From Diogma glabrata (lineage: Eukaryota; Arthropoda; Insecta; Diptera; Cylindrotomidae), in NCBI GenBank assembly GCA_963693315.1, contig OY856186.1:75933123-75997122 (forward strand): a stretch of DNA of 64,000 nucleotides. The letters are read 5' to 3'. Below, piece by piece: positions 13,960 through 26,420 of the stretch. The notes beneath the pieces are model-generated. The model was not told the DNA's origin. It did no database searches and saw nothing but the letters and a program-made list of their open reading frames with translations. The stretch's first letter is position 1, and the number at the start of each line of letters is the position of its first letter. A program made the translations under genes and the position numbers.

Positions 13960-15480
13960 ATACGGACAGCTTCCATCTTGTATACCATTAATTGTAAAAC
14001 AGTGGTAGCTAGCCGAGTTCTATATTGTACTGGCCAAGAAATTCTGTGTCAGTCGTACTATCATTTTCCCAACTTAGCTGCTATCTTAGGCATTAAGAAA
14101 TTCCGCACATACATCGAGGTTCACCCTTTTAAGATCAATACCGATCACAATGAAGCAGAAAGATCTGTCAGGTCGTCTGTCTCAATGGAGCTTCAAACTG
14201 CAAGGATTCACTTTTGATATTGAATGTTGGTGTTGTAAGCTAAAAGTGGTTTCAATTCAAAAATGTTTTCGGTTTATTCTGATACTGATAATAAAACAAA
14301 CGCGTTTGATCTCGATTATAACTTTCTTGTTTGTAAAAGTGATAATTATTTTAAACTAGTATAAAGAAAATCTTGGACTCCAATTGTTCCCTCCCCGATT
14401 TATGCACGTCCTATGGATTTGTGTATAAAATATATAATTTCTGCCAGAGTGATATTATACTGGAAGGCGAAACTTGGAAATTGTGAATCTTTGAGGAGTT
14501 AACAAGTTGAATTTCCCGGCCCGTTATTCACCTACCCATACAGTGGCGACGCAAAAACTCTGTATCACTTACGTTGGTTTTACTTTTGGCCCCAAATGGC
14601 CACGCAAATTGAATCCTTTATTTCTCACTGTCACAACTTTAAGAATGTCAAAGCCCTTAATACCGTGCTACGTGTTCCCATGACAACGTCCCTGAAATCG
14701 GAAAGAGAAGGCCAATGATCGGTAAACGATATAATCGGACTTTAACCCCGACCTAAGTTCAGTCATATAGCAGTTTAGATTATCTGAGACCATCTCACTC
14801 GTTCCCGTTTCTTTTCCCTTTACGGAAACTAGCCGCTGAGCGTATCTGTAAATGTTTTTATCTCAGACAATGGGTCGCAGTTTAGATCTAAATTATTTGA
14901 ATTTTTCCTTTCAAAGTATGGCGTTCACCATACTTTTACAACCTTATACTCTCACAAACTAACCCATCCGAGCAGGTCCACAGAAGTGTCATCGCTGGAC
15001 TATGTGCGCATCCGACCGAAAACCACGATTCGTTAGAAAAGGCATCTTAGCGAAATTGCTTGTGTTCTTCGATGTTCTGTACAGCAAACCTAACGTTACT
15101 CTCTCTATTATGTCTCCTTTAGGCTACCCATGATCACACATGGTACGTCCCACTCTTTACTCCAGCCTTCGATGCTTGAATTATCTGAACGAGAGTGGGA
15201 AAACCCTTGATTGCCCAGACACATTATCCAAGATTCGCCCCCGAATTAAAGACATACCCCCTGAACCCTTTGTGCAAAATGTGGCTGGCTACAATTTGGG
15301 TGCTCGTAAACATGCTTTTGTCCTCGGTGACATCTTCGTTTTGCAGCTAAGTGCAAATTAGCTCCAATTTTTCGTGAAGACCAAGGTTATCAGGTTAGTT
15401 GGTAACGCGTTTTACGAACTGGAATACCTTATTTACCGACGACGCGAAATATACCATTTCAAAGACATGCGACAATAGAT
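13960..15480 (+). pseudogene. Decayed Gypsy-type pol (RNase H, integrase, C-terminus)
   Basis: Scattered open pieces in shifting frames match the order of a Gypsy polyprotein. At 14,065-14,225 there is RNase H/connection sequence ('LGIKKFRTYIEV', 'ITDHN'-like, then 'KDLSGRLSQWSFKLQGF'). At 14,520-14,690 an integrase zinc-binding region is followed by 'FYFWPQMATQIESFI' and 'CHN' (usually 'CxxC'). At 15,140-15,350 comes the C-terminal region after the integrase core ('LRCLNYLNESG', 'YNLGARKHAFVLGDIF'). The integrase core at about 14,750-15,120 is barely traceable. Many stops and frameshifts make it an old pseudogene. It is unrelated in detail to the intact element at 47.3-53.3 kb. Confidence 0.7.
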
Positions 15481-15595
15481 AAATGCTTCCCTCTCGTTCT
15501 CATGTTATTTCCTATTGACGGTATGAGTAAATCCCAGTTTTTTTATATACTGCATCCTAACCGTTATTCGGTTAGCCTTAATTATTTTTTGTCTG

Positions 15596-15668
15596 GCCCG
15601 GCTGGTTCAGTCGGTATAGTCTGAAAGTCTTAATCTCAGGGTTTGGGTTCGAGTCCGGCTTCTATTTC
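15596..15668 (+). pseudogene. tRNA-Lys(CTT)-like sequence, pseudogene or SINE head
   Basis: The sequence follows a tRNA-Lys outline: a GCCCGGC acceptor start, a D-arm 'ggttcagtcggta', an anticodon arm with CTT in 'gtcttaatctcag', and a T-arm 'gggttcgagtcc'. The 3' acceptor half ('ggcttctat') does not pair with the 5' half, and one base is missing from the T stem, so it should not fold as a working tRNA. It could be a decayed gene or the head of a tRNA-Lys-derived SINE. Confidence 0.7.
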
Positions 15669-17664
15669 ACTTTTTGCTTTTAATGATTTTCAGGACGAAT
15701 TTAGTTAGTCATCCAGACTTCCTACTTTCGTCCTGTCCTGTAATGTTCAAGATATTCTGTCTGTGTCATTCGTACTTCAATTTCCCGTTCTATTTAGCTA
15801 GAGTAATATACTAAAGCGTATTTGGAAATGTACGTATAGCATTTTTTACAACTTCTCAACCCACTTGTTTGCAAAAACATAATTAATTAAAATATTTCTT
15901 TCAAGTACATCATACCCTTACGGGAAGACCGTCGTTTAATTTTCCTTATAATTTTGTATTTTTATGAAAAACTAAACAGATTTAAGTTTTTTTGTTTAGT
16001 TTTTAAATGTTTGAGAAAAAATTGAGTGAGTTGGGATTTAATTACTTGGACAGTTAGTTTTTGGGACAGTTGAACAGGAAAGTATGGAATTTTCAGAATG
16101 GAGCATTGTGGAGTGTTGTGAATGTTTTTTTGCGTTTACGAAGTATAATACAGAAACATTACTAAACGAAATATATTATGGTTTAATGAATGGTAACGGT
16201 TTAGTTTGGTTAATAACAAAATAATAAAGTAAAGAAAAAACAAAGAATAAATTATGATTTAGTGCATAATATTATTATGTCGAAATTCAAACATTTCGGT
16301 TTATGTTTTTTTCTTACCATCTAATTCAACTTGGATTCAACTTGCGGTTGTTGTTCGCACATTTATTATTATCCTTATTTCGTGCTGTTTTTATCAGATA
16401 GAGATCCTCCATCATAAAGTGAAAGAAAACTTTATCAAATACTATATATTTCCAACCCATTAATTTTCTGTGGCACCTACTGCCTTACTTCTACTGAAGA
16501 TTTTTTACCATTAGTTCACATATACGATAGTGGTCGCTTTGTGTGTAATTCCTTTATTTGTAAGATAATACTAACTGAAGTAGACCTCTTTTGTCTGTTG
16601 CATGAATCATTATAGTAGAATGCTATTAAAACCGAATATGTCTGAAGTCCAAACGTTACTGTTGGAATCTCTATGTAAATCATATAAAACTGCGATATCT
16701 ACTCCAAGCAGTAGACGGTATCGATTGTTGCAAAATATCTTATGCATGCTCATAGTGAGCAAAATTTAGCGTGGCGTATTTCAGATTATCAGATATGTGG
16801 TTATTGTTTTCACTGTTGTTCTCACCACAGAGGATACAATTCTTTTTCAGGAACTTATCAAAAATTCGTGGTGAAGTGTTCTCCCACGCCACATATTCTA
16901 CGGAGTTTTTGTCTAACGTCTTGCAGTTTTCCTCTCGAATGCTAACCGAGCATCAAAAGCATCGGATTGTTCTCAGTTCCTCCCGAATTTTATAAAACAT
17001 CCAACTCATTCTTTGTCTGTCAGATGTTATCAGTTATCCTGCGCTGGTATGGCAACAAAATTAAATTTAATTATAATTTCAAAAGGAGAGCACAATTTGG
17101 CGTTTGGTATAAGCTTGATATCTTCTTATCAACATATTTTTAGTCCGAACCTATTTTCACCTTGTAAAGTAAATATTCAAACGGTTTTCTCCATTTCTGA
17201 CCCGTATTGAAGCTGAACGATTTGGCCTCTTATTTGATCGCTTTTTCCTAATTTTTGGTAACTTTTTATGCCACATAATCCACATTTTTTTTGCCACATC
17301 GCTGCCGATACCGGTTTTTGCAGTTCCTTTGACGATATCTGATACATGTGCTTTTTCCATTCGGCATTTAGGTTCCTTATTTCAAGCTATATTTCACCTG
17401 CTTTGTCGGGGTTGATCGATTTCTCTAATTAATCCCGCCCGCTCTCATCTGAAAATGTGGTGTGTGATTTGGCATCCACATGGATTCAGTTTTATCCTGA
17501 TTGCCTAAAACCGTATGTTAGCATGTGCTAAATAAAATTCTAAATATAAAATTAAATAAATTAAGTAAATTAAATTACGAAACAACGACCGTGATTGGGT
17601 GGTAAACATAACCCTTGTGTCAATTACTTGTCATTTCAAATAACTCGAACGAAATTTGTTAGGG
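15669..17664. other. No recognised feature
   Basis: Moderately A/T-rich with several short open frames on both strands (for example 16,742-16,995 plus and 17,157-17,360 minus). None shows a family motif. The base composition near 16.7-17.4 kb is a little higher in G/C than the surroundings and may be a very old element. Confidence 0.35.
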
Positions 17665-18296
17665 TGTTATGACCTGGAGCAGCTTTAATATTACCTTCAC
17701 TCTGTGTAACACTGAATACATACAAAAACAGACACAGGAGATTAAATTTATATTCCAATAATTTATGTTATTATGTTATTTAAAAACATTTATTTATATT
17801 ATTTAAAAACACTAATTTTATATTGAGCTAACAAGAAAAACTTATACTGACGGTTTACTAACTAACTAAAATTAATCACTTACTAGCTATTAACCGATTG
17901 AAAAAACTGAAACGTCTTGCTTAAACTCTAACTGAATGAATTCTAACTGTTTTATTGACTCTCTATTATTCTTGACTCCAAATCGATTTCTGATTTTTGT
18001 TAAGTTGTCAAAACAATTTATTATTTCTTAAACGCAAAATATTTTTTATAATTATTTCGAAATAATTTCGCGCAAGCAAGTAAAATTGAATTTCAAAATA
18101 TGTAAAAGTAAAATTAACAATACATAATTATTTCTTAAACGCAAAACAGTTTTTGTAATTATTTCGGAATAATTTCGCGCATGCAAGTAAAATTGAATTT
18201 CAAAATAGGGAGTAATAAGTCGATTAATTTAATTGAATAATTAACAATTTTGGAGTTTAGAGTTATTTGCTACATAGTTTAATATGTAGCACAACA
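17665..18296 (-). mobile_element. Probable orphan LTR
   Basis: Read on the minus strand, this 632-bp segment begins TGTTGTGCTACAT and ends ATAACA, so it has TGTT...AACA ends. The 16 bases just before its start (18,313-18,297, minus) are AAAAAAAGAGGGGAAG, a good polypurine tract. That makes it the 3' LTR of a minus-strand LTR retrotransposon whose body would lie to the right. I found no second LTR copy and no clear primer-binding site. It contains a tandem duplication at 18,021-18,210. Confidence 0.45.
18021..18210. repeat. Tandem duplication, ~107-bp unit
   Basis: Two diverged copies start at 18,021 and 18,128. Both contain 'ttatttcttaaacgcaaaa', 'aataatttcgcgca' and 'aagtaaaattgaatttcaaa'. 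The duplication lies inside the probable LTR. Confidence 0.85.
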
Positions 18297-18313
18297 CTTC
18301 CCCTCTTTTTTTT

Positions 18314-19634
18314 AAAAATTTGCGATTGCGATAGAAAAAGTAAATTTTTGTTTTATTCAATATAATATTTTGAAAAAATGTACTTATTACTTTATTTTCC
18401 AAATTCAATTTTTGTTTAATGACTATCAGATAAGAATTTTAACGAGTTTCATAAAAATAGAATATTACAATAATTATTAATTAAACCTAAACGTTAAATT
18501 AAATTAGGGCATAAATAGGTCCCGATTAGGTTTGGCCTTATACGATTGGACCCCGATCATTAATGTAATGCTTTTGCCCAATCAGTCCCTGATTGGGATA
18601 GTCGGATTAGGCCCTGATGAAGTTCACCATTTAAAATTAAATTATAGTACAACTCCTTGTAAGGTATTCTATATCAGATTGCCCAGTTAGGGGTTAAATA
18701 CGAAAAACCAAATTGGAGCCGAATATTTGGATACAAGGTTAACCTTTAAGAGTGTATTCTAATTCAGGCTTGCAACAGGGTCACATCAAATTGCCCTAAT
18801 ATAGCTTGCCCTTTCTGGAGGGACCCTGACTGTATTAAGGCTTTCCCTAACTAATATCTTCTAGGGAACCTTAAGCATCAACAACATCGCAGTACGACCA
18901 CAAATATCAATAAAAATGGAGCAAAATCACTTTTGCAAAATTAGGGTACACTGCGAACTTAAACTTGATCAGAGATCTGGATACTCAGGTTACTGTCTCA
19001 CATAAATCCAAAACAGAGCTTTCTCCACTGTGATAAACAGTTAATTTCACAGAATGGCTATCATATATAAGATTTACGACATCTTCAGCCGCATTGTGAA
19101 TTCCATTGGACACCAGGTGTGTTTCTGGGCAAACTCATCATCTATGGTTCATTGAGTGGCGCTTGGCGCTGATGGCCACATACAAATTTTGAAACACTCT
19201 GTAGAAAGTCATAAAAATAAACTGTTAAGTCTTGTTTACAAGATCTTATCAGATTCTGAATTTCGTCATCTGAACGCCGATTTTTAAATTCAATATGTAA
19301 CACATTGCATAAGTTAGGCTAGGCCCAACCCTCCACACCACACTTGCTATTTGAGGGATTAGCATCTTCACTGGCACTGGCTTTACTTATAACTGAGAGC
19401 CCGCGACTGCCAGACCTTCGTTATTTTATAAAAACTGAAAGTTTGTCTGCGCATACCCCTACTGAGGTAGGAACGATTAGCAACATATAAAGTTTGGATC
19501 ATGATGGCTTTGGCAGGGAGCAGGTAACAAAGGGGCCTCCAAAGTTTCGTAAAAGTAAAAAATGTAATTTTTTTATATATTTTTCGGTATAGTATTAGTC
19601 ACGTCACCCATTGCCAGACACTTACTATCATTGT
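18314..19634 (-). other. Possible decayed interior of an LTR element
   Basis: It adjoins a polypurine tract and has more G/C than the surrounding DNA, which fits retrotransposon interior. No protease, RT, RNase H or integrase motif could be recognised on either strand. Confidence 0.3.
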
Positions 19635-19701
19635 AACCCCCTGCCAGACACCCTTAAACTTTAACAAATTGATAATGCTTAAGGTTGTCTGGCAGGGGGT
19701 T
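19635..19701. repeat. Short hairpin with 23-bp arms
   Basis: The arms 19,635-19,657 and 19,679-19,701 are reverse complements with one mismatch, centred on a 21-base loop. The arm core is 'ccccctgccagacac'. A third, partial copy of the arm lies just upstream near 19,605-19,625. It could be a short MITE remnant. Confidence 0.7.
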
Positions 19702-20372
19702 TCCACTTAGTCTTTTATGAATCAAGAGTGTTACCTCTTAGTCTATTATGAATCAAGTTAGAGGTATTGTAAACTGGGTTTCCTATGCAAAAAGTACTCC
19801 TAATGGTGTTCTTGAAAAGAGAAATAACAATTTTTTATAGATAACTATAGCTTAGGGCATATAGTGATTCTATCTCCTACATATTTTTTATCTCTTGTTG
19901 GTCGTATGTATAATGTCAGCAAAAACTATCAACTAACTTTCGGCCGAATTAAAGTTGTTATGAGTAATAGTAATGTTACGACGAGGCCTTGTCGGTGGAG
20001 AGCGCAATGCGTAAATAGTCGACCAAGTATTTTTATTATGTCATTCCTTTTTTTCTTATATTCAGGTTACTTTTATCATTTCTACTCTAATTATTATTTA
20101 AAAACCAAAACAATAACGTTATGAACATTTTTGTTTTAATCAAAAAAGCTTGTTTGAATATTTTGAAATGATGTGGTGGGAAACCGGGAAAATAAATACC
20201 GGAAATCGCATTGAGATTTGGTGTTGTTATTATTAATAAAATGTTTTAAATTAATATAGTTTTATTCTATAAAGTAATTAGCTTGATCATTATTGGATTG
20301 AATTGAACAAATGTTTATAAGTGCAAAGAAATAGACCAGGGCCAAACCGTTATAAATATCGAAATAGACGAA
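19702..20372. other. No recognised feature
   Basis: A/T-rich sequence with short open frames of no recognisable family. Confidence 0.35.
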
Positions 20373-21016
20373 AAATTCTTAGCAGTATATGAATGGTCGG
20401 AAAATGTAGTTAATGGTCTAAGTAATTAAGGAAAAGTCGACCGAACTGAGTAAAACTCAGGTAAAGGGGTGGGGGGGTTGTAGTATATACATTTGTTGGG
20501 GTTTGTCTTAGTTTTTTGCGATTTGCGACTAAACTCCTATCGAAAAAAATGAGATAAAAAGTTGTAGAAAATAAAAAAATTTAAAACTTTTCTAACTGAC
20601 GTTATTGACCAAAACCGTTTATTTTGTTTTTAATTTATTACTATCGCAAAAGTTTTTATATTTACATGAAAATCGGTAAAACTGTTCGTTTTTGTGTTTA
20701 AAACAGTCTCAAATTTTTTCAAAGCGAAATATTTAATTTTCGATGTTTTGTGATGAAAATTATAAAAAAAAACCTAATTTTCAATCGAAAAATTTGGTTA
20801 GGAAATTTTCGATTTTTGAACTTTACCAGTGCTCATTCTTTTCGTTGAAATCCCAACTTTAATATAGAATTAAAATATAGTATTGTTTAGCTACAAAAAT
20901 TTCGTTAAAAAAGCGAAAAACCGAAAAAAGTACTTGCAAATCATGAATTTATTTTTCTTTGTTACATAAATAAACGTTTGGATTCATAAAAAGCGTTAAT
21001 TCACATACGATACTAT

Positions 21017-23240
21017 TAGGGTTTCTCATTTCTCGGCAATTATTGAGTCCCGGGAAACGAGAATATTTTGAAGATATACCCGGGATTCCCGGGAAACCCG
21101 TGTTTTAATATTTAATAGTTAAAAAATTGGTTAATTTAAAAAATCAATTAAAATGTTCATTTTCTTTTTTTCATTGAACCAAAAAGCTTACTAATAGAGT
21201 AAAAAAAGTTATTTATCCGAAGATTTCTTAAAATTATAGTTCTGATTCAAATGAGCGCACTGAAACAGAATTGTCGTTTTCTTGGTGACAAAAAAGCCAG
21301 CAGTCGAAAATACTCTCACTTTCCACTGAGATTGGTTTAATGCAAAGGAGAACATCTTCAAATTTTTTGTTAGTTGTCCGTTGCATTTAAATAAAATAAA
21401 TTCGGTTAATAAAGTCTTACATTATGTATCTACGGTATTTTGTTTTTTGGTGCTTATATTTAAAGCACTTACAAGCTTTCGTTTTAAAACATTTACTTTC
21501 ATTTCTGATTCTATGTTGCACCCAAAAAAAATTCAATATTTTAAATCGACAGAGTACCTCGATTTAACAAAGTAAAAAATTGCATATAAAATTGAGGAAA
21601 TTGCCCTTAAATTAACAAAAATTAGAAAATGCTGCATTCGAAAGCTACTTTTGATTTTGAATTTTAAATCAATATATAAAATACTTGAGTTGAATACATT
21701 TTTTGTTGACTTTAATAATCATATCAAAAGTACTGCAGTTAATTCTACAAAAGCGTAGTATGTTCGATATTCTAGATGTTTATAACAACAGCATTGAGTG
21801 TCAAAATAACATTAAGTTTATTCATTTGACAGTTATAGTTTTGTGCATTTGTGTTAAACGTAGCGAGGCAATCGATTTAACTAAATAAAACGTCGGAGCA
21901 AAAACAATGTCATGTTATTCGAATTTACCTGCAATTTTGTCGGATCTACTACGATTATTTTTTTGGGTGTGCTTTCCGTATCGAAAATTAATACGCTATC
22001 TTTATTTTCAAGCAAAGCGGTGTCTTCAAATGATATTGACTGGAAATATAGACGGTGTAACAATTCTTTAGTAATTTAACCGTTTCAAATTTCGTTGATT
22101 TTTCAAAACATTATCACCTTCTATAGAACACAATACATTTTAATTATTTCAGTATTTTACCAATGAAATTTAAATTTTTGCTCTTCGAGTTATCATGCGT
22201 AATTTAAATTTGTTTAGTAATTCTCGAGATATTGAATCATCTAACGCATTTAACCTTTATATTACAAACGACAGAATCTCCTCAGTTTTTATTAAACCCA
22301 TATCACGTCGACATAATGTCGAGCAATAAATGTTTTTAATATTTGGAACATCTGATCTTCGTTTTCAAGTAGATGTGTGACATTTATTTCGCATAGACTT
22401 TTATAACTGGCATTTATAATTTGCTGAAATCTTTCCAATATATCTAGCAAGCTATTACACATGGTCGTATAGTCTAATTATAAGTTTAATTCAATACCAT
22501 AATTCTAGTTTAGCATTTTGCTAAAGAGTTGTGCTGCGCACTTATTATTTCCCTAAAAATTATGATATCCTGCGAATATCTTTTATTGTGTCCTGGATTT
22601 GAGGTGTTAGTTTGTTAAATTTAAGGTTACATATATTTGTATCCTGTTCAAATGGCATATACTTTCAAATGTTGGATTTTGGTCTTTATCACTAACGTCA
22701 TCATTATTTTCTATATACCTTTAATGTCGCCTTTCATCACCTAATAATTAGTCTACTCGGTACTTCAGATTTTTTCCCAATAAAAATTCAATTTAAGCAG
22801 AACCAAAAAGTGTCAGATGAATTTGAATAGTCAGATGAATTTAATGTATGTGGCATTGTAAAACTAAGACAAGAGCTAACTTACCAAATTCAACCATAAC
22901 CGCTGCTCCATTAGTTATGATTAATTGCAATAATATTTGTAGATAAATGCAAATTAAATTCCTTCAACCGCTCGTTAACTATATCGAACGTTTTTTCTTT
23001 CATCTTTCTTCAATTTTTATTCAAATCCTAAACTTTCGAATATTCATAATTGCACATAAGATTAATATTCATGTTTCTACGTTCATCTAAAGTTCAGCAT
23101 AATTTTTGATCAAAAATCAAAATTTCACTCTTATGTGTAAGAACCCGGGAATTGATCTTTTTTCCCGGGAAATCGAAGGCAGACATTTTTATGGATTTCC
23201 CGGGAAATCGGGAACGAGAAATCCCGGGAGAGAAACCCTA
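21017..23240 (-). mobile_element. Decayed hAT transposon nested in the foldback
   Basis: The ends are TAGGGTTTCTC and its exact reverse complement GAGAAACCCTA. The 9-base 'cgatactat' lies directly outside both ends (21,008-21,016 and 23,241-23,249). hAT elements usually make 8-bp duplications, so the ninth base may be chance. Both ends carry several subterminal CCCGGGAAA-like repeats. The interior has minus-strand transposase remnants, described separately. Confidence 0.78.
22420..23000 (-). pseudogene. hAT transposase remnant
   Basis: Two minus-strand pieces resemble ZBED-type hAT transposases: 'LHLSTNIIAI' followed by 'GAAVMVEFGK' at about 22,960-22,880, and 'CNSLLDILERFQQI' at about 22,460-22,420. 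They fall in the expected order, with the first near the central catalytic region and the second downstream. Stops and frameshifts separate them and no complete domain survives. Confidence 0.6.
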
Positions 23241-23849
23241 CGATACTATGTTATACAAGTAATTTACATATACTTAACTAATCGTAGATTTCAAAGTCCC
23301 GAAATCATCGTTTAAACTGCAATTAAATAGTTAAAAACTCAAAAATAGACGAGGAAATAAAGCACTAAGCCTAAGCAAATTGGCAGAGTATTATTAAATG
23401 TATTTTAGTATTTATAAATTAGAGTATTTTATAAATTAAAAACAAAAAAAACGATTTTATGCATTTTTCTCGATAATTTTGTGGTTATGGTCAATTATGT
23501 CCGGTAAAAAGTTTTAGATTTTTTTATTGTCTAAAACTTTTATATATATTTTTTTTCGATAGGATGCATAGTTTAGTCGCAAATCGCAAAAACTAATACA
23601 AACCCGTAAAAACGTATATACTATAACCCCCCACCCCTTGCCCTGACCATTACTCAGTTCGCTCGGTTTTTCCTTAATTACTTAAACTATTAACTACATT
23701 TTGCAACCATTCGTATACTGCTAAGAATTTTTTTTTCCGTAACAGAATTGGCGGTCTAAACAGAATTTGTGAAATTTGAATTTGCTGCAGAGTGGTGCTA
23801 GATGTAATGGTCTGCAAATAAACTATGAAACAATATAGGTATATTGATA

Positions 23850-24110
23850 TTTCAAGAGAGGCTGAAAAAATGGTTTTAAGTTTAACAAGAATGAATTCAG
23901 GATGGTGAACCCTTTGAATATTTAGGATCAATGCTGGACTCAAACAACAGAATATTGACAAAATAAAAACTAGAATTGGTGTAATCAAATAATCAATGTA
24001 ATTAATTCAACCTTTCATGGGTTCACTCTATGTATCAACTTATACCAAAACCACATTATACAAGGCGTTATTTAGATCAATTATGATATATTAATCACAA
24101 ACGAGCAGTT
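23850..24110 (+). pseudogene. LINE reverse transcriptase fragment, C-terminal
   Basis: With frameshifts, the plus strand reads 'EPFEYLGSMLDSNN', then 'IKTRIGVI', then 'YTKTTLYKALFRSIMIY'. This is the pattern downstream of the RT catalytic box in the RTE-like family also seen at 25.8-29.6 kb ('FKYLGSII' there). It is an isolated, broken piece about 1.7 kb upstream of the larger remnant. Confidence 0.65.
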
Positions 24111-25796
24111 TTACAGAATCTGATTTTAACATTAAAGATAGACTCTAACTCTTATAGGTTCTTATATAATCTATATTGTATCCGGATCCGGATCAATAGA
24201 TCCGGAGACGCATAAGAACCATAAAAAATTATAACTTATTTTACGAGATGAACTTAACGAGATTTAACGAGATGAACTTAATACACAATTCCATATTTTT
24301 GCTTCCATGCTTAATTATTGATAAAATGTTCAATGTTTTTTGCCTTTTCGATTTTTATTCAATTTAAAAAAAAATATTTATTTAAAATTTACAAATCAAT
24401 AAAATAACATTGCTGTCAATTGTTGTTTTGAAAATTATTTGTCAAAAAAATTACATAAACAAATACTGTAATCCGTTAATTTTTATCAGTACTTTATGGA
24501 ATTTACAGGATTTTGTTGCTGCAAAATAAGGGATTACAGTCTCAATACAAATTTCTACCAACTCATTCTCCCGCAATGATGCTTGTTATTATGTTGTTGT
24601 GGAGGGTTATATGAATGATTAAAAATTGTGTTTTATGTGTTTCTATCTAGTTTTTCCAATCATGTATGATCAAATGTTTTACAGATATGCTGTAATATAA
24701 ATTTGAAATTCTTTCCTTAAAGTTGAAAATGAAAGAGACACGTGTTTGCGACCATACAAATCCTTGACTATATAAGAAATTGCTTTGACGAATGCGGAAA
24801 AAGATTTTGGTCACGTGCTAAATTTTGATTAATTAGATTGGATTTAAGTCGCGAAAAGTATTGTTTGTATTTTTAAAGTGTTTGGTAACTATTACATTTG
24901 TGTTTGAAGGATAAAAAGGAAAAAACCTTATTTATTAGTTTTTAGTTTGCTATTTATCTGTTGGTTATAATAATTACACATATTAAATGGTCTATTATTC
25001 TATGTAATAAAAGTATGATTCTTACTTTATACTTTGACTGTATAAGAGATTTGGATAGAAAAATATATTTTGTAACAAGAGATGAAAACGCCAAAAAAAA
25101 CTATGTTGGTAATCGAAAAATTCCACCCAAAACAAGTAGAACCCTTTTCATAAAAGTAGCTAGCAAAACGATAGAGCGGTAACTAGATTGATGATAACGG
25201 CACCGTTTGTTTTTACAAATTTTCTTTTAATTGTTACAAAGCCGTATTTTATTCAAAAATCAAACTCAACTGGGAAGAATATAGGTTACGCTGATTTATT
25301 CTTTTTTATTGTATTCATATTTGTAAATATATTGGGCGATCGCGGACGTCTTCTATTTCTCGCGGGCATGTTTTATTTTATATTTTGCGGGTCCTGAAAT
25401 TCTACGCCCATGGCATGCTACCTGGGTAACGCTTACATATTTGAGTTGGTGTAGTTGAGCGGAGCAGAGCAAATACTGCTTATACTACAAACAATGATTC
25501 TATATCTTGGCGATTAATTGACACCTTAAAATCAAAGCAACTCAAGCGTTTGTTTTCCATGTTAGGAGCAGCTTGCAGCGGACGTCTATCTTGGATCATG
25601 CGGTTCGCTATATAAACGTGCAAAAAGGTTTTTCTGATAATCTTAAGATCAGAACGGACGAAAATTTTGGGTTAGGCGAACGGCTAAACCACATTACCGT
25701 AAAAAGTTATGTGTTACAAACTCTGAACAGTAGTCTTGGTTTATTTTGGACTCATTACAAGAAAAACCACGGATACTGCACCCAAACTACGATATA
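24111..25796. other. No recognised feature
   Basis: A/T-rich. The sequence at 25,390-25,796 is richer in G/C and lies directly upstream of a LINE endonuclease start, so it may be the 5' region of that element. No family motif was found. Confidence 0.35.
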
Positions 25797-26420
25797 AAAT
25801 GAAAAGCTGGAATGTTCTTAGCCTTAGAAGAAAAGGAGTTCGCCTAAGACTCACAAACCAAGTCGATTTTTGCACACTGTATATAGTAGCATTACAAGAA
25901 CTAAGATGACCTTATAGTGAAAACCATGAAATAATGAAAAAATACACTCTTAACTATTGCGGTCATCAAAATGGAGGAGAATTTAGAGTTGACCTTCTCA
26001 TATATCGTCGCGTGGAACAGCATATTATCGACTTAGAGAAGCATAATCAAACTCGCAGAGCTAGTCAAAAATTTAATCCCAATGCACGCAACTCATCAAA
26101 TATTTCTGATAGTGATTCCATTATCAGGAATGCACAGTGTTCATTATAGGTGCTGACATAAACACTGATCATATGCTTGTGTTCTTTAATTACAAGTGCA
26201 AGTTGTCATCTACATTTAATAGACCAGCAAAAACGGATGTGCGCTGAAATGTGGACGCATTTAAACAACCGAAAACGCTGAATAGATACATATTTGGAAA
26301 TAGTGAATGAAAGCATAGAAGAGCGTGATATCCTGAAATGTAATATCCAAAACGAATCGCAAAATGCTTCAATACAACTCTTGCATTTCAAAATAGATGT
26401 CACTTAAATAGATATGTAGA
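25797..26420 (+). pseudogene. RTE-like LINE endonuclease, broken
   Basis: The plus strand begins 'MKSWNVLSLRRKG' and continues 'VDFCTLYIVALQELR', the start of the apurinic-type endonuclease of a common RTE-like insect LINE family. After a stop come 'YTLNYCGHQNGG' and, near 26,150-26,260, 'GADINTDHMLVVFNYKCKLSS', which carries the Asp-His end signature (usually SDH). Several stops interrupt it. A short stretch around 26,080-26,150 resembles 37,140-37,260. Confidence 0.75.

Larger units (their letters stand above)
20373..23738. mobile_element. Foldback element with ~270-320-bp arms, split by a hAT insertion
   Basis: The left arm (20,373-20,640) and right arm (about 23,415-23,738) are diverged reverse complements. 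Shared landmarks are 'attcttagcagtata', 'gttaatggtctaagtaatta'-like, 'aggggtggggggtt', 'gcgatttgcgactaaac' and 'attgaccaaaacc'-like. The interior is interrupted at 21,017-23,240 by a separate hAT element. Without it the foldback would be about 1.1 kb. No coding sequence is visible outside the hAT. Confidence 0.75.

Noticed and set aside
23674..23988. 104-codon minus-strand frame with hydrophobic stretch
   Set aside because: It overlaps a foldback arm and is antisense to a recognisable LINE RT fragment on the plus strand; hydrophobicity is expected from the A/T-rich complement.
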